A stretch of DNA of 43,274 nt from Oscillospiraceae bacterium (GCA_017439805.1 JAFSIK010000011.1:1-43274); one strand, 5' to 3'. Counted from the stretch's first letter, positions 22,181 to 31,727 are shown. Made by a program: numbers and translations. Notes: generated by a model not told the origin, from the sequence alone.

Positions 22181-24508
22181 TTACTCCTCTTGAGCGTTGA
22201 AATTTATGATTACTCTACCATTAAGGTCGGTACGCTTCACCTGGGTGCCGGCCTCCTCAAGGCGGGAAAGTGTTTCATCTGTAGGATGACCGTAGGTGTT
22301 GTCAGCACCCACGGATATTACCGCCATTTCAGGACGGGTCACCTCTAAAAACTGACGGGAGGTCGAATATTTCGAGCCGTGGTGTCCCACCGCCAGAACT
22401 TCTATATCCGGCAGTAAATAGGTGGAATAAAGACTCTGCTCGCCGCTGGTGCTCATATCGCCGGTGTAAAGAACATCAAAATTTGCGTCAGACACCGTAC
22501 AGCTTATACAGCGTTCGTTTTCATTGGAGTCACTGACCGGTGGATAAACAGTGATTTCGATATTTCCGGCCGTAAAGTTTACCAGGTCGGTGACGATTAT
22601 TATTTCCGTTCCGTTTTCCTCTGCGGCGGCGATGATATCATCACGAAGCTCATCATTTTCCGTTACAGGTTCGGACAGGAGCAGGTATTCGGTTTTAACG
22701 GTTGTCAAAAGCTCCACCGCACCGTTTGCGTGGTCGGAGTGTGTATGTGTAAGTATGAAATAGTCAATTTTGCGTTCTCCCCGGGAAAGTATGTAACCGG
22801 AGCATTCATTGCCGGTGCCGTATTCACCGCCGCAGTCAACAACAACCGTACCGCCTCCACCGGTAATTACGCTGCAGGCACCCTGCCCTACATCAAGAAA
22901 CGCCACGGACATATCTGCCGTACCGGCTGCCGCCCTGCCAAGACCAAGGGCCACGGCAAGCGCGCAGACAATAAGAACCGTTGGTGCAATAACGGGTTTC
23001 TTCTTTTCCTTTACAAAAAGCAAAGCTGCCACAGAGGCGTACAGAAATACCAGCCAGTACACGATATAGCGGTTTTCAGTATAGGCAGCCGCCCAGGGAA
23101 ACTTTGCAAGTATCTTTACCGCGATGAAAAGATACATGAGAAGTATTTTTACCGCAACTGAAACGCCCAATGCCAGAGGAAGCCAGATAAACCCAAGAAG
23201 CACCGTAAAAATGCCAACGACGAATATCGCGGTCACCGCCCACAGGCAAAGCAGATTTGCAAGAGGTGCGATGAGGGATATATAGTCAAAATACAGAGCG
23301 CTTAAAGGGCAGGTAAAAATGATGGCGCCAACGGAGGTTGCAATACTGGCACAGATGAAATAAACCAGCGGGTTTCTGCCGGTGCCGCGCCGTATGCGAA
23401 GGGGTCTTGGGAGTGCTTTCTCTGCCCTTTTAACCGCTGCGGAAGAAAGCATACGCTTAATCAGTCTTTCACTCAGAAGCAGTATTCCCGCAGTTGCGGC
23501 AAAGGACAGTTGAAGACCAACATTCTTCGCGGAAAAGGGGTTTGCAAAAAGAAGTACAGCCAGCACGGTGCTGAGAGAAGTAACACTGTCGCTCTCCCTG
23601 CGAACAAGGGGTGCTATGAGCAGCATAGTCTGCATAAAGCAGGCGCGTACCACACTGGGCGCGCCTCCAACCATCATGGCAAAAAATATCAACACCGGAA
23701 TTGCCACTGCCGCGAACCTGCGTCGGTTGGGGATAACCATGGCAAGAAAGCCCGTAAGGAAACTGACGTGCATACCGGATATGGCGATGACATGACTTAG
23801 TCCCACGGTATTCAGCCGGGTGCGCAGGGGCGTATCGTCATTTATCAGACTTTTATCACCGGTAAGTATAGCCTGCATAAAACCAAGCTGGCTGCCGTCA
23901 TATATCTGAGCAAGCTTTTCTTTAACTGCCTGACAGACAACAGCCGGCAAGTATTTTACCGGAGTTTTATCAAGGTGTGTTATCTGAAGCTGGCCGCGGG
24001 CGCTGGCTGTGAGAAAAATGCCCCGGGAACTGTAATAGTCCGTTTCTTCCCCACCTATTGTATTTGCAATGCTTATTTCCGCCGGTACGGATATAATATC
24101 GCCCGGGCGAATATCGGCGGTGTCGCCATGATTGTCATAGCAAAACAGAGTGGTCTTGGCATTATGTCTGCCTTCAGTGTTTAAACGCACCATTATTCGG
24201 CTGCCGTATTCCGTAGACTCGGGATACGCGATAGCCGTGGCGGTTATATTGCCGGAATAACCGTCCATTGCGGCGGCAGGCATATACACCGTCTGCATAT
24301 AAAATCCGTTTACAAGGAATCCCGCGCACAGACCCAAAAGCATCAGCACCGCACGCAGTCTGGCATATTCACGCAGCACAAGCGCGCAAATTCCCGCCAG
24401 CAACAGCGCCGCTGCCGCGCCGTAAATCCACGCAGCACCGGGCAGCAAATACTGACACACAAATACTGCCGCGGAAAAGCCAAGACATATTGTGGCAAGT
24501 TTTCTCAT
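22181..24508 (-). CDS. comEC: ComEC/Rec2 DNA uptake channel
   Basis: A 775-residue membrane protein. The N-terminal helices and DUF4131 region (about 1-200) are followed by the Competence channel domain with LSHVIAISGMHVSFLTGFLA and GAPSVVRACFMQ, then many helices. The C-terminal metallo-beta-lactamase domain starts at VAFLDVGQGACSVI and contains THTHSDHANG and GHHGSKYSTS. All three parts of full-length ComEC are present. It would carry single-stranded DNA across the membrane during transformation. It heads the operon with holA, the RNase M5-like gene and nrdR. Confidence 0.95.
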   Translation of the reverse strand: MRKLATICLGFSAAVFVCQYLLPGAAWIYGAAAALLLAGICALVLREYARLRAVLMLLGLCAGFLVNGFYMQTVYMPAAAMDGYSGNITATAIAYPESTEYGSRIMVRLNTEGRHNAKTTLFCYDNHGDTADIRPGDIISVPAEISIANTIGGEETDYYSSRGIFLTASARGQLQITHLDKTPVKYLPAVVCQAVKEKLAQIYDGSQLGFMQAILTGDKSLINDDTPLRTRLNTVGLSHVIAISGMHVSFLTGFLAMVIPNRRRFAAVAIPVLIFFAMMVGGAPSVVRACFMQTMLLIAPLVRRESDSVTSLSTVLAVLLFANPFSAKNVGLQLSFAATAGILLLSERLIKRMLSSAAVKRAEKALPRPLRIRRGTGRNPLVYFICASIATSVGAIIFTCPLSALYFDYISLIAPLANLLCLWAVTAIFVVGIFTVLLGFIWLPLALGVSVAVKILLMYLFIAVKILAKFPWAAAYTENRYIVYWLVFLYASVAALLFVKEKKKPVIAPTVLIVCALAVALGLGRAAAGTADMSVAFLDVGQGACSVITGGGGTVVVDCGGEYGTGNECSGYILSRGERKIDYFILTHTHSDHANGAVELLTTVKTEYLLLSEPVTENDELRDDIIAAAEENGTEIIIVTDLVNFTAGNIEITVYPPVSDSNENERCISCTVSDANFDVLYTGDMSTSGEQSLYSTYLLPDIEVLAVGHHGSKYSTSRQFLEVTRPEMAVISVGADNTYGHPTDETLSRLEEAGTQVKRTDLNGRVIINFNAQEE

Positions 24509-24530
24509 TTACACTACAATAAAACATTTT

Positions 24531-24565
24531 GGACTGCCCCGTGAGATTTACTTACGGGGCAGTCC
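24531..24565 (-). terminator. Hairpin downstream of the HIT gene
   Basis: A perfect 12-bp stem GGACTGCCCCGT (24531-24542 with 24554-24565) lies just after the HIT gene. The minus-strand tail is AAAATGTTTTATT, so the T run is poor. It is probably a terminator for the mltG-alaS-HIT unit. Confidence 0.65.
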
Positions 24566-24573
24566 TTTGTCAA

Positions 24574-24903
24574 TTATTCAAATTCTTTTCCTGCAAGCAC
24601 ATGGAAGTGCAGGTGATTTACGGTCTGACCGGCGGAAGCGCCGCAGTTGGTCAGCACACGGAAGCCGTCTGCAAAGCCTTCTTTCGCCGCAATCTGTGCA
24701 ATTACGGTGAAAATATGGGCAACTATGGGTGCATTGGTCTCGCTTATCTCTGCCGCGGAGGATGCAACATGCTCCTTGGGAATTACAAGATAGTGAATGG
24801 GAGCCACAGGGGCAATATCCTTAAAAACCAGAACGGTTTCATCCTCATATACCTTGGAGGAAGGAATTTCACCGGCTGCTATCGCACAAAACAGACAATC
24901 CAT
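24574..24903 (-). CDS. HIT family nucleotide-binding hydrolase (HINT-like)
   Basis: A 109-residue protein starting CLFCAIAAGEIPSSKVYEDE and ending with the histidine triad NHLHFHVLAGKE. HINT proteins hydrolyse aminoacyl- or other nucleoside phosphoramidates. The gene follows alaS by 11 bases. That position fits a role in removing aminoacyl-AMP by-products, though this is inferred. Confidence 0.93.
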   Translation of the reverse strand: MDCLFCAIAAGEIPSSKVYEDETVLVFKDIAPVAPIHYLVIPKEHVASSAAEISETNAPIVAHIFTVIAQIAAKEGFADGFRVLTNCGASAGQTVNHLHFHVLAGKEFE

Positions 24904-24914
24904 AATCTATCTCC

Positions 24915-27605
24915 TTAGCTAATTTTTTCAGCAACAAAATCATCTACGCAGGCCAGAGCGTCATCAAGCTTGAGAACGTCCTTGCCGCCGCCCATGGCGC
25001 TGTCGGGCTTGCCGCCGCCGGAACCGCCGGCAACTGCGGATACCTTCTTGATAATATCGCCGGCCTTGATGCCCCTGGCAACGGCGTCCTTGCCGCAGAC
25101 TGCCAGGAAGGTAATCTTGTCTCCGGCAACAGTGGCCAGAACGGCAACAATCGCGCTTTCCTTCTCGCGGAACATATCGCCCATCTGACGCAGCTTGTTG
25201 GCGTCGGCATCGGGTACGGAGGCAGTGAGCACTTTAAGTCCGCCAACCTCGTGAGCACCGAAGAGGATTCGGTCGGTCTCACCGGCAGCTTCCTTGGCCT
25301 TGAACTTTTCAACCATATTGCGCAGGGCGCGCATCTCTTCCATGGAAGCCTGAGCCTTCTGTACAACCTCGGCAGGCTTGGTTTTGAGCGCCTCAGCAGC
25401 CTGGAAAAGGGTCTGGCGCTGTCTGTCCATTTCCTGCAGGCTCTTGCGGCCTACAATGGCCTCGATGCGGCGAACGCCGGAGGCAACGGAGAACTCGCTG
25501 TCAATACGGAAAGAGCCAACCATGGCGGTGTTGGCAAGATGAGTACCGCCGCACAGTTCCACGGAGCAGCCGCCCATATCAACAACACGCACCACGTCGC
25601 CGTACTTTTCGCCGAACAGCGCGGTAGCGCCCTTTTCACGGGCAGCGTCAATGGACATTTCCTCGGTAACGATGGACATACCGTCCAGAGCGTACTCGTT
25701 AACAATCTTTTCAGCCTCTGCCAGTTCCTCAGCGGTCATGGCGGAGCAGTGGGTAAAGTCAAAGCGCAGGAAATCTGGGTCAACGTAAGAGCCGGCCTGA
25801 TGTACGTGGTCGCCCAGAACGTTCTGGAGAGCCTTGTGCAGCAGATGGGTGGCGGAGTGGGCACGTGCAATGGCGCCGCGACGGTCGGTATCAATATCAG
25901 CGGATACAGTATCGCCAACCTTCAGCGCACCGCCGGTGAGCTTGCCGTAGTGCATGTACTTGCCGCCCTTGTTCTTCTGAACGTCGTTGACAACAAAGCG
26001 GGCCTGAGTCTCTACCTCGCCCAGAAGCACCTGGTCAAAATCAGCTTCGCTGCTTCCGATATAGATAACGCCATGGTCGGCTACCTGGCCGCCCATTTCA
26101 GCGTACATGGGAGTCTTGTCCAGAACAACGATGCCGTCTATGCCGGGCATCATTTCCTCCACCAGTTCGTTTTCTACCACCAGAGCCACAACCTTGGCTC
26201 CGTCGATGGAAGCGTTGTCATAGCCGACAAATTCGGTCTCGGGAACTTCCTTGCCAAATTCAACGCCTGCCCAGCCAAGGTCACCCAGAGCCTCTCGGGC
26301 CTTACGGGCGCGTACACGCTGCTCCTCCATAAGAGCCTTGAAACCGTCCTCGTCCAGTTCCATGCCCTGTTCCTGAACCATTTCAATGGTCAGGTCAATG
26401 GGGAAACCGTAGGTATCGTAGAGTTTGAAAGCGTCAGCGCCGGAGAAGGTCTTTTCTCCCCTGTTCTGATGCTCTGCCAGCATATCATTGAAAATCTTAA
26501 GGCCGCCGTCGATGGTCTTTGCAAAATTCTCTTCCTCAACGCGGATAACCTTGGTGATGTAATCCTGGCGGGCACGAAGCTCGGGATAGTGACCCTCGTT
26601 TTCATGGATAACGGTATCGCAGACCTGATACAGGAAGGGCTCGTTTACGCCGAGGAGCTTTCCGTGACGGGCGGCACGGCGCAGCAGGCGGCGCAGAACG
26701 TAGCCGCGGCCTTCGTTGGAAGGCTGAACGCCGTCGCAGATCATAAAGGTTGCGGAGCGGATATGGTCAGTAATAACACGCAGGGAAACGTCTTTCTCCT
26801 TGGTCTCGCCGTAATGAGCGTTTGTGATTTCGGAGACTTTATTGGTGATGTTCATGACGGTATCAACATCGAAGAGAGAAGCAACTTCCTGACATACACA
26901 GGCAAGGCGCTCAAGACCCATGCCGGTGTCGATATTCTTCTGGGCAAGCTCGGTGTAATTGTTGTTGCCGTCGTTATCAAACTGGGAGAATACGTTATTC
27001 CAGACCTCGATATAGCGGTCGCAGTCGCAGCCTACGGTGCAGTCGGGTTTGCCGCAGCCCCACTGTTCACCGCGGTCATAATAAATCTCGGAGCAGGGGC
27101 CGCAGGGGCCGGAGCCGTGTTCCCAGAAGTTGTCGGCTTTACCGAAACGGAAAATGCGCTCGGGAGGGATACCAATGTCCTTGTTCCAGATTTCCCAGGC
27201 CTCGTCGTCGTCCTGATAAACAGAGGGGTAAAGTCTGTCGGGGTCAAGGCCTACCCATTCGGGGCTGGTAAGGAATTCCCAGCTCCAGGCAATAGCTTCT
27301 TTCTTGAAGTAATCGCCGAAAGAGAAGTTGCCCAGCATCTCGAAGTAGGTGCCGTGGCGGGCAGTCTTGCCGATGTTTTCGATGTCGCCGGTACGGATGC
27401 ACTTCTGGCAGGTGCAGACGCGGCGGCGGGGAGGCTCCTGCTCGCCGGTGAACCAAGGCTTCATGGGAGCCATACCGGAATTTATGAGCAGCAGGGACGC
27501 GTCATTCTGGGGAATAAGGGAAAAGCTGGGCAGGCGCAGGTGGTCTTTGGTTTCAAAGAACGAAAGGAACATTTCTCTCAGTTCGTTCAGTCCGTATTTT
27601 TTCAT
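24915..27605 (-). CDS. alaS: Alanine-tRNA ligase
   Basis: An 896-residue enzyme that charges tRNA-Ala. Class II motifs: MKPWFTGEQEPPRRRVCTCQ, ARHGTYFEMLGNFSFGDYFK and GMGLERLACV. The editing domain has HSATHLLHKALQ and CGGTHLANTAM. The C-terminal DHHA1 domain ends GGSGGGKPDSAMGGGKD. A Cys-rich insert (GCGKPDCTVGCDCDRYIE) near residue 185 is typical of many bacterial AlaS. Length is normal. It sits between mltG (26-base gap) and a HIT gene. Confidence 0.97.
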   Translation of the reverse strand: MKKYGLNELREMFLSFFETKDHLRLPSFSLIPQNDASLLLINSGMAPMKPWFTGEQEPPRRRVCTCQKCIRTGDIENIGKTARHGTYFEMLGNFSFGDYFKKEAIAWSWEFLTSPEWVGLDPDRLYPSVYQDDDEAWEIWNKDIGIPPERIFRFGKADNFWEHGSGPCGPCSEIYYDRGEQWGCGKPDCTVGCDCDRYIEVWNNVFSQFDNDGNNNYTELAQKNIDTGMGLERLACVCQEVASLFDVDTVMNITNKVSEITNAHYGETKEKDVSLRVITDHIRSATFMICDGVQPSNEGRGYVLRRLLRRAARHGKLLGVNEPFLYQVCDTVIHENEGHYPELRARQDYITKVIRVEEENFAKTIDGGLKIFNDMLAEHQNRGEKTFSGADAFKLYDTYGFPIDLTIEMVQEQGMELDEDGFKALMEEQRVRARKAREALGDLGWAGVEFGKEVPETEFVGYDNASIDGAKVVALVVENELVEEMMPGIDGIVVLDKTPMYAEMGGQVADHGVIYIGSSEADFDQVLLGEVETQARFVVNDVQKNKGGKYMHYGKLTGGALKVGDTVSADIDTDRRGAIARAHSATHLLHKALQNVLGDHVHQAGSYVDPDFLRFDFTHCSAMTAEELAEAEKIVNEYALDGMSIVTEEMSIDAAREKGATALFGEKYGDVVRVVDMGGCSVELCGGTHLANTAMVGSFRIDSEFSVASGVRRIEAIVGRKSLQEMDRQRQTLFQAAEALKTKPAEVVQKAQASMEEMRALRNMVEKFKAKEAAGETDRILFGAHEVGGLKVLTASVPDADANKLRQMGDMFREKESAIVAVLATVAGDKITFLAVCGKDAVARGIKAGDIIKKVSAVAGGSGGGKPDSAMGGGKDVLKLDDALACVDDFVAEKIS

Positions 27606-27631
27606 TTCTTTTTTCCTCCGATGTTTCTTCT

Positions 27632-28921
27632 TTATCCGCCGTACTCATCGCTGTTTACAAAAGCGTTGAAAGAGTCGGCATCGTTAAAGAAGCGGTGATA
27701 TCCGTCGGTGCCGAGGGCGTAGTAATAGTAGTTTGTATCCTTTGGTGTTATGGCAGCCTTGATGGACGAGAGTCCCGGGCTGCATATGGGACCTGCAGGC
27801 AGGCCGTAATTCTGATAGGTGTTATAGGGACTGTCAACTTCAAGATCCTCATAACTGATGGTGCCGGTATAATCCTCGCCCAATGCGTAGACTACGGTGG
27901 CATCAATCTGCAGACGCATATCCGCGTCAAGGCGGTTAAATATTACCGATGCGATAGAGGTGCGTTCGTCGGGACCGCCAGCTTCTTTTTCGATCATGGA
28001 GGCTATGATTACTACCTCCTGAACGGTGAAACCCTGGGCCTCGGTGGCCGCAACCAGCTGCTCGCCATACTTGGAGTTGAAGTTGCGCAGGAAGCGGCTT
28101 ATAACGCTCTCCGGAGACTCGTTTTCATAGAAATCGTAGGTATCCGGGAAAAGGTAACCTTCAAGACGGTGATAGTCACCGTAGGGCAGCCCCTCAAGAA
28201 ATGCATAATCAAATTTGTAAGTTGCCGCGGTCTGGCGGAGCTTTTCGGCAGTGCATATCTCGTTTTCTTCCAGACGCAGGAATATCTCATCCAGCGTAAA
28301 TCCTTCGGGGAAGGACAGTCTTACAACGTCACCAAGTCCCTCCTGGGTACTCAGTCCGTTGACGATGGCGTAGTAGTCGGAGTTACTGTTGAGGGTGTAT
28401 TCACCGGGCTCAATCTTCTCCTGCGCGTCAGCAAAGTTTGCGTAGAATTTAAAGGCCGCTTTCTGTTCGATAATACCGGCTTCCTTGAGTTTATCGGCAA
28501 TATCGTCAATCGAGTCATCCTTGTCAATGACAACCGTGGCCTTCATATCTTCTTTTGACAGCGCCAGAACGTCGTTTGCAACCACCCACGCGCCGGTAGC
28601 CAGAACGCAGGACAGGGCAATAACGAACACAGCGTAAAGAATCGCGCCGGCACAGCCTGTGCGCCTCGGTCTGCGGCGCTTTGCACCGGCAGAATGCAGG
28701 TGTCTTTTCCCGTGATCGGAGTGTGACTCCTTTGCGGGAGCCTCCTGATAATCTTCCTCCATAATTTCAGGTGTGTGCCCGGTGGAGGTAAATTTCTGGG
28801 TGGCGCCGGATTCGTACTCCTCCGCGTCCAGGCCGTCCAACAGACGGTCAAGATCAAGAGAGTCAAATCGGTCGTTGTTTTCGCCTGTTAAGTTTTCCCT
28901 GGGGTCAAAATCCTGAGGCAT
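27632..28921 (-). CDS. mltG: Endolytic murein transglycosylase MltG
   Basis: A 429-residue protein. Residues 1-90 are a polar, acidic then basic cytoplasmic tail. One membrane helix follows (AILYAVFVIALSCVLATGAW). The extracellular YceG domain includes FPEGFTLDEIFLRL, LEGYLFPDTYDFY, IIASMIEKEAG (catalytic Glu), VIFNRLDADMRLQID and NTYQNYGLPAGPICSPG. MltG cuts nascent glycan strands and sets their length. It is upstream of alaS on the same strand. Confidence 0.93.
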   Translation of the reverse strand: MPQDFDPRENLTGENNDRFDSLDLDRLLDGLDAEEYESGATQKFTSTGHTPEIMEEDYQEAPAKESHSDHGKRHLHSAGAKRRRPRRTGCAGAILYAVFVIALSCVLATGAWVVANDVLALSKEDMKATVVIDKDDSIDDIADKLKEAGIIEQKAAFKFYANFADAQEKIEPGEYTLNSNSDYYAIVNGLSTQEGLGDVVRLSFPEGFTLDEIFLRLEENEICTAEKLRQTAATYKFDYAFLEGLPYGDYHRLEGYLFPDTYDFYENESPESVISRFLRNFNSKYGEQLVAATEAQGFTVQEVVIIASMIEKEAGGPDERTSIASVIFNRLDADMRLQIDATVVYALGEDYTGTISYEDLEVDSPYNTYQNYGLPAGPICSPGLSSIKAAITPKDTNYYYYALGTDGYHRFFNDADSFNAFVNSDEYGG

Positions 28922-29000
28922 TGCTTTCCTCCTGTATAAGTAACACTCGGGTTGCCTCGCTCATAGTATATCTCAGACAGCAAAAAGCGAGGTGAAAAAA

Positions 29001-29138
29001 ATGTGCTTTAATAATCTCCTTGGCAACGGCAACTGCATCTGGATCATTATCATAATCCTGCTGCTGTTCTCCTGCGGCAACAACACCTGCTGCAACAATA
29101 CCTGTGGCTGCGAAACCAATTGCAACCCCTGCTGCTGA
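29001..29138 (+). CDS. Small cysteine-rich hydrophobic protein
   Basis: A 45-residue frame with a strong ribosome site (GAGGTGA, 5 bases before ATG) and its own terminator. Order: MCFNNLLGNGNC, a hydrophobic stretch IWIIIILLLFS, then a tail with many Cys and Asn (CGNNTCCNNTCGCE, NCNPCC). There are eleven Cys in all. Similar tiny Cys/Asn-rich proteins with one hydrophobic segment occur in gut Clostridia, but I know of no function. The helix could anchor it in a membrane, with the Cys tail binding metal or cross-linking as in spore-coat peptides. That is a guess. It lies alone between mltG and the MTHFS gene. Confidence 0.72.
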   Translation: MCFNNLLGNGNCIWIIIIILLLFSCGNNTCCNNTCGCETNCNPCC

Positions 29139-29148
29139 CGCAGCCCAC

Positions 29149-29181
29149 GCCAGAGGCCTTCGCGCCTCTGGCGGCTTTTTT
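29149..29181 (+). terminator. Terminator of the small Cys-rich gene
   Basis: A 9-bp stem GCCAGAGGC/GCCTCTGGC with a 6-base loop, then GGC and six T. It begins 10 bases after the stop codon and slightly overlaps the 3' end of the convergent gene. Confidence 0.85.
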
Positions 29182-29710
29182 ACAGGAAAATCACCTGATG
29201 CACAGCCATATCCCAGCTGTCGCGCGGTACGGCATCCACCTTGCATCCAATGGGGCAAAGACCAACTGTAAAGCCGGAATAATCTTTCAGAAAGCGGTCA
29301 TAGTATCCGCCGCCCCGTCCCATTCTGCCGCCCTTTTCGTCAAAGGCCAGACCGGGGACGATAATAAGGTCAATGCTGTTTTTGTCGGCAGCGGGAAAAT
29401 GAGCGGGAGGCTCCGGTATACCATATGCTCCGGGGACAAGGTCGGTAAGTGAATCTATCTCCACCGCGTCCATTTTTCCGGCCTTTGAGCACCGGGGAAC
29501 GCAGACCTTCTTCCCTGCTGTAAAAGCACGGCAAATTATCTCGCCGGTATCCGGCTCTCCGGGCATTGCAGAAACAAAGCAGAAAATTCTTTTCGCGCTT
29601 TCCCATGCGTCGATTTTTTCCACCTGATCCGCCCAGAGTGAGGCATCGGCGAAAGTAGTGCTCCGACCGGCAGCCAGGCAGGCTTTTCTGAAATCAGCCT
29701 TTGAAATCAT
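29180..29710 (-). CDS. 5-formyltetrahydrofolate cyclo-ligase
   Basis: A 176-residue MTHFS-family enzyme that converts 5-formyl-THF to 5,10-methenyl-THF with ATP. Signature: DLIIVPGLAFDEKGGRMGRG followed by GGYYDRFL. The N-terminal FRKACLAAGR helix and PGEPDTGEII also fit. It overlaps the upstream DJ-1-like gene by 17 bases and is last in the wecG-tmk-DJ-1-MTHFS operon. Confidence 0.92.
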   Translation of the reverse strand: MISKADFRKACLAAGRSTTFADASLWADQVEKIDAWESAKRIFCFVSAMPGEPDTGEIICRAFTAGKKVCVPRCSKAGKMDAVEIDSLTDLVPGAYGIPEPPAHFPAADKNSIDLIIVPGLAFDEKGGRMGRGGGYYDRFLKDYSGFTVGLCPIGCKVDAVPRDSWDMAVHQVIFL

Positions 29711-30251
29711 GATACATATCGGCGGCTACTTCAGCGGCGACTTCGGCGCCTCTGAGGTATTTAAGTGCCGTCAGAGCAAAATCCGCGGCGGCGCCGGGCG
29801 CTTTGCCGGTAATAAGGTCGCCGTCCGTCATTGCGTTTATCTCCCCTGCGTATACGGCGTTTTTTATGTCTGTGCTGCAGGATGGATAGCAGGTACAGCT
29901 CTTGCCGTTTATAAGCTCAAGCCTGTCGAGAACAGTGGGCGCGGCACAGATGGCTGCCACGGGCACCTTTGCCGCAAAAGCGCGGCGGATAAAATCTTCC
30001 GCTGCGGCGCAGCTGCCGTAATTGCCGTTTCTGTTCACATCACCGCCGGGCAAAATGAGCATTTCCGCCTTTTCAATATCGGCCTGCGCCATGGGAGCGT
30101 CGGTAACAACGGTGATACCGGAGCGTCCGGTCACTTCCCTGTCGCCGGTAACGCTGAGCATGGTTACCTTTACCTCCGCGCGGCTGAATGCGTCCACGCA
30201 GGTCAGGGCCTCGATTTCCTCAAATCCGTTTCCGATAAGCAAAAAGACCAT
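29694..30251 (-). CDS. DJ-1/PfpI family protein
   Basis: A 185-residue flavodoxin-like protein of the DJ-1 branch. It begins VFLLIGNGFEEIEALTCVD, with the Glu of the active site in FEEIE. The nucleophile elbow is VAAICAAPTVL with Cys near residue 104. LILPGG and DGDLITGKAPGAAADFAL are also typical. Family members act as glyoxalase III/deglycase or chaperone-like stress proteins. Exact activity is unknown. It overlaps MTHFS by 17 bases. Confidence 0.9.
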   Translation of the reverse strand: MVFLLIGNGFEEIEALTCVDAFSRAEVKVTMLSVTGDREVTGRSGITVVTDAPMAQADIEKAEMLILPGGDVNRNGNYGSCAAAEDFIRRAFAAKVPVAAICAAPTVLDRLELINGKSCTCYPSCSTDIKNAVYAGEINAMTDGDLITGKAPGAAADFALTALKYLRGAEVAAEVAADMYHDFKG

Positions 30252-30255
30252 AAAA

Positions 30256-30927
30256 TCAACCTTTCTCCAAAAGCGGGGAAACCAGTTTCAGAATATCCTC
30301 GTGAATTTCCTCCTGGGGGCGCATGACCTCACCGTCTGTACAGTCAATCACCTGCCAGCCCAGCAGTTCGGCTGCGTGGCGGGCGCTCTCACGGCTGAGT
30401 CTGAGATATCCCAGATCATCCTCGTGGATATCGGACTTTCCCCCGTTTTCTTCACGACGGCCTGCCATCAGCTTTTCGGTGATTGCGATGGGCACGTCCA
30501 GAAGTATTACCATATCCGGCGCCGGGATCCCCAACAGATCGAATTCGTAATCATAGAGCCACTTGAAAAACTTCTCCCGCTCCTCATGGGGGAGCTTCGC
30601 TCCCTGATGGGTGGCGTTGGAGGTGGTGTAGCGGTTGCTCAGCAGCACACCGCCGGACTTGTAGTAGTCCTTCCAGTCGGTGTGGTAGGAGGCGTAGCGG
30701 TCAACTGCAAAGAAAGTGGACGCGGCGTAGGGATTTACCGCCTCCGGGTCGGTGCCGAAGGCTCCGTCCAGATACATTTTCAAAAGTGTCGCGGAGGGGT
30801 CCTCATAGCGGGGAAAATCCAGCTGACGGAATTTTTCGCCGCGCTGTTCAAGAGCCTTTGCCAGAAGAGCCAGCTGTGTGGTTTTTCCGCAGCCGTCAGT
30901 ACCCTCAATAACGATTAGCTTACCCAT
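30256..30927 (-). CDS. tmk: Thymidylate kinase
   Basis: A 223-residue kinase that phosphorylates dTMP to dTDP. P-loop VIEGTDGCGKTTQ is near residue 6, substrate region FFAVDRYASYHTDW, the SNRYTTSNATHQGAK loop and the LID segment RREENGGKSDIHEDD. Start 30927 was chosen because the family begins MGKLIVIEG and a GGTGAG site precedes it; the longer frame from 31050 would overlap the wecG gene by about 100 bases. It is second in its operon. Confidence 0.93.
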   Translation of the reverse strand: MGKLIVIEGTDGCGKTTQLALLAKALEQRGEKFRQLDFPRYEDPSATLLKMYLDGAFGTDPEAVNPYAASTFFAVDRYASYHTDWKDYYKSGGVLLSNRYTTSNATHQGAKLPHEEREKFFKWLYDYEFDLLGIPAPDMVILLDVPIAITEKLMAGRREENGGKSDIHEDDLGYLRLSRESARHAAELLGWQVIDCTDGEVMRPQEEIHEDILKLVSPLLEKG

Positions 30928-30943
30928 ACTCACCTGCAATAAA

Positions 30944-31666
30944 TTATTTTCCGCGGAGCCTTGTTCCCACCGCCTTGAAAAGGAACAGGGGCAGGCGGCA
31001 CATACGTCCGATTCGTTTAGGCTCCTTGTAAAGTCTGTAAAGCCATTCAAGGCCCAGTTTTATCATAATATCCGGCGCTCTGTTTACATTGCCGGAAAAA
31101 ACGTCGAGACATCCGCCCAGACCGATAAGAAGTGACGCGCCGGTAGCCTCGCCGTGGTTTTTAATCCAGAACTCCTGTTTCGGAGCGCCCAGACACACAA
31201 AAACCACGTCCGCGCCGGTCTGACGGATTTTTTCCGCTGCTGCGGCGTCATCCTTGAAATATCCGTCGGCGGTACCGACAATATTCAGGCCGGGATATTT
31301 CTCCAGCAGTTTTTCCTTTGCCCCATCGGCAACGCCGGGTTTGCTGCCGAGAAAATAGAAGGTTTTGTCCGTACCGGCCAGAGCCTCCATAAGCCCCTGG
31401 GCAAAATCAATGCCGGCTACCTTCTGCTTTACGGGGCACCCAAGAATCTTTGACGCGTAAACCACGCCTATGCCGTCCGGAAGCACCAGTGAAGAGGTAT
31501 TTATAAGTTCCATAAGCTCCGGATTTTTCAGAGCCTCGTAAACTATCTCGCTGTTGGGTGTGACCACTCTGTGGCAGCCGGTTCCGATAAGGCTTACGCC
31601 GGCATTTACAGCCTCTGAAAGAGTAAGGCTGTGGAATTTGGCGCCCATTACGTCGGCTTTCATCAT
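30944..31666 (-). CDS. WecG/TagA/CpsF family glycosyltransferase
   Basis: A 240-residue GT26-type enzyme. Family motifs: VVTPNSEIVYEALKNPEL, LPDGIGVVYASKILG, FYFLGSKPGVADGAKEKL and VCLGAPKQEFWI, ending in GLEWLYRLYKEPKRIGR. TagA enzymes add ManNAc to an undecaprenyl-linked GlcNAc in wall teichoic acid; WecG adds ManNAcA. Which sugar is used here cannot be told. It heads an operon with tmk and has its own promoter. Confidence 0.93.
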   Translation of the reverse strand: MMKADVMGAKFHSLTLSEAVNAGVSLIGTGCHRVVTPNSEIVYEALKNPELMELINTSSLVLPDGIGVVYASKILGCPVKQKVAGIDFAQGLMEALAGTDKTFYFLGSKPGVADGAKEKLLEKYPGLNIVGTADGYFKDDAAAAEKIRQTGADVVFVCLGAPKQEFWIKNHGEATGASLLIGLGGCLDVFSGNVNRAPDIMIKLGLEWLYRLYKEPKRIGRMCRLPLFLFKAVGTRLRGK

Positions 31667-31698
31667 ATCACTTCACAATCTATCCATCTAATCGAATA

Positions 31699-31727
31699 AT
31701 TTTACCACAATATAGCGGTATTGTCCA
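31699..31727 (-). promoter_or_regulatory. Promoter of the wecG-tmk operon
   Basis: Minus strand: TGGACA (31727-31722), 17 bp, TAAAAT (31704-31699), about 30 bases before the ATG at 31666. Confidence 0.7.

Noticed and set aside
25251..27698. An 815-codon open frame on the plus strand
   Set aside because: Antisense to alaS in a frame kept open by codon bias. No motifs or ribosome site.
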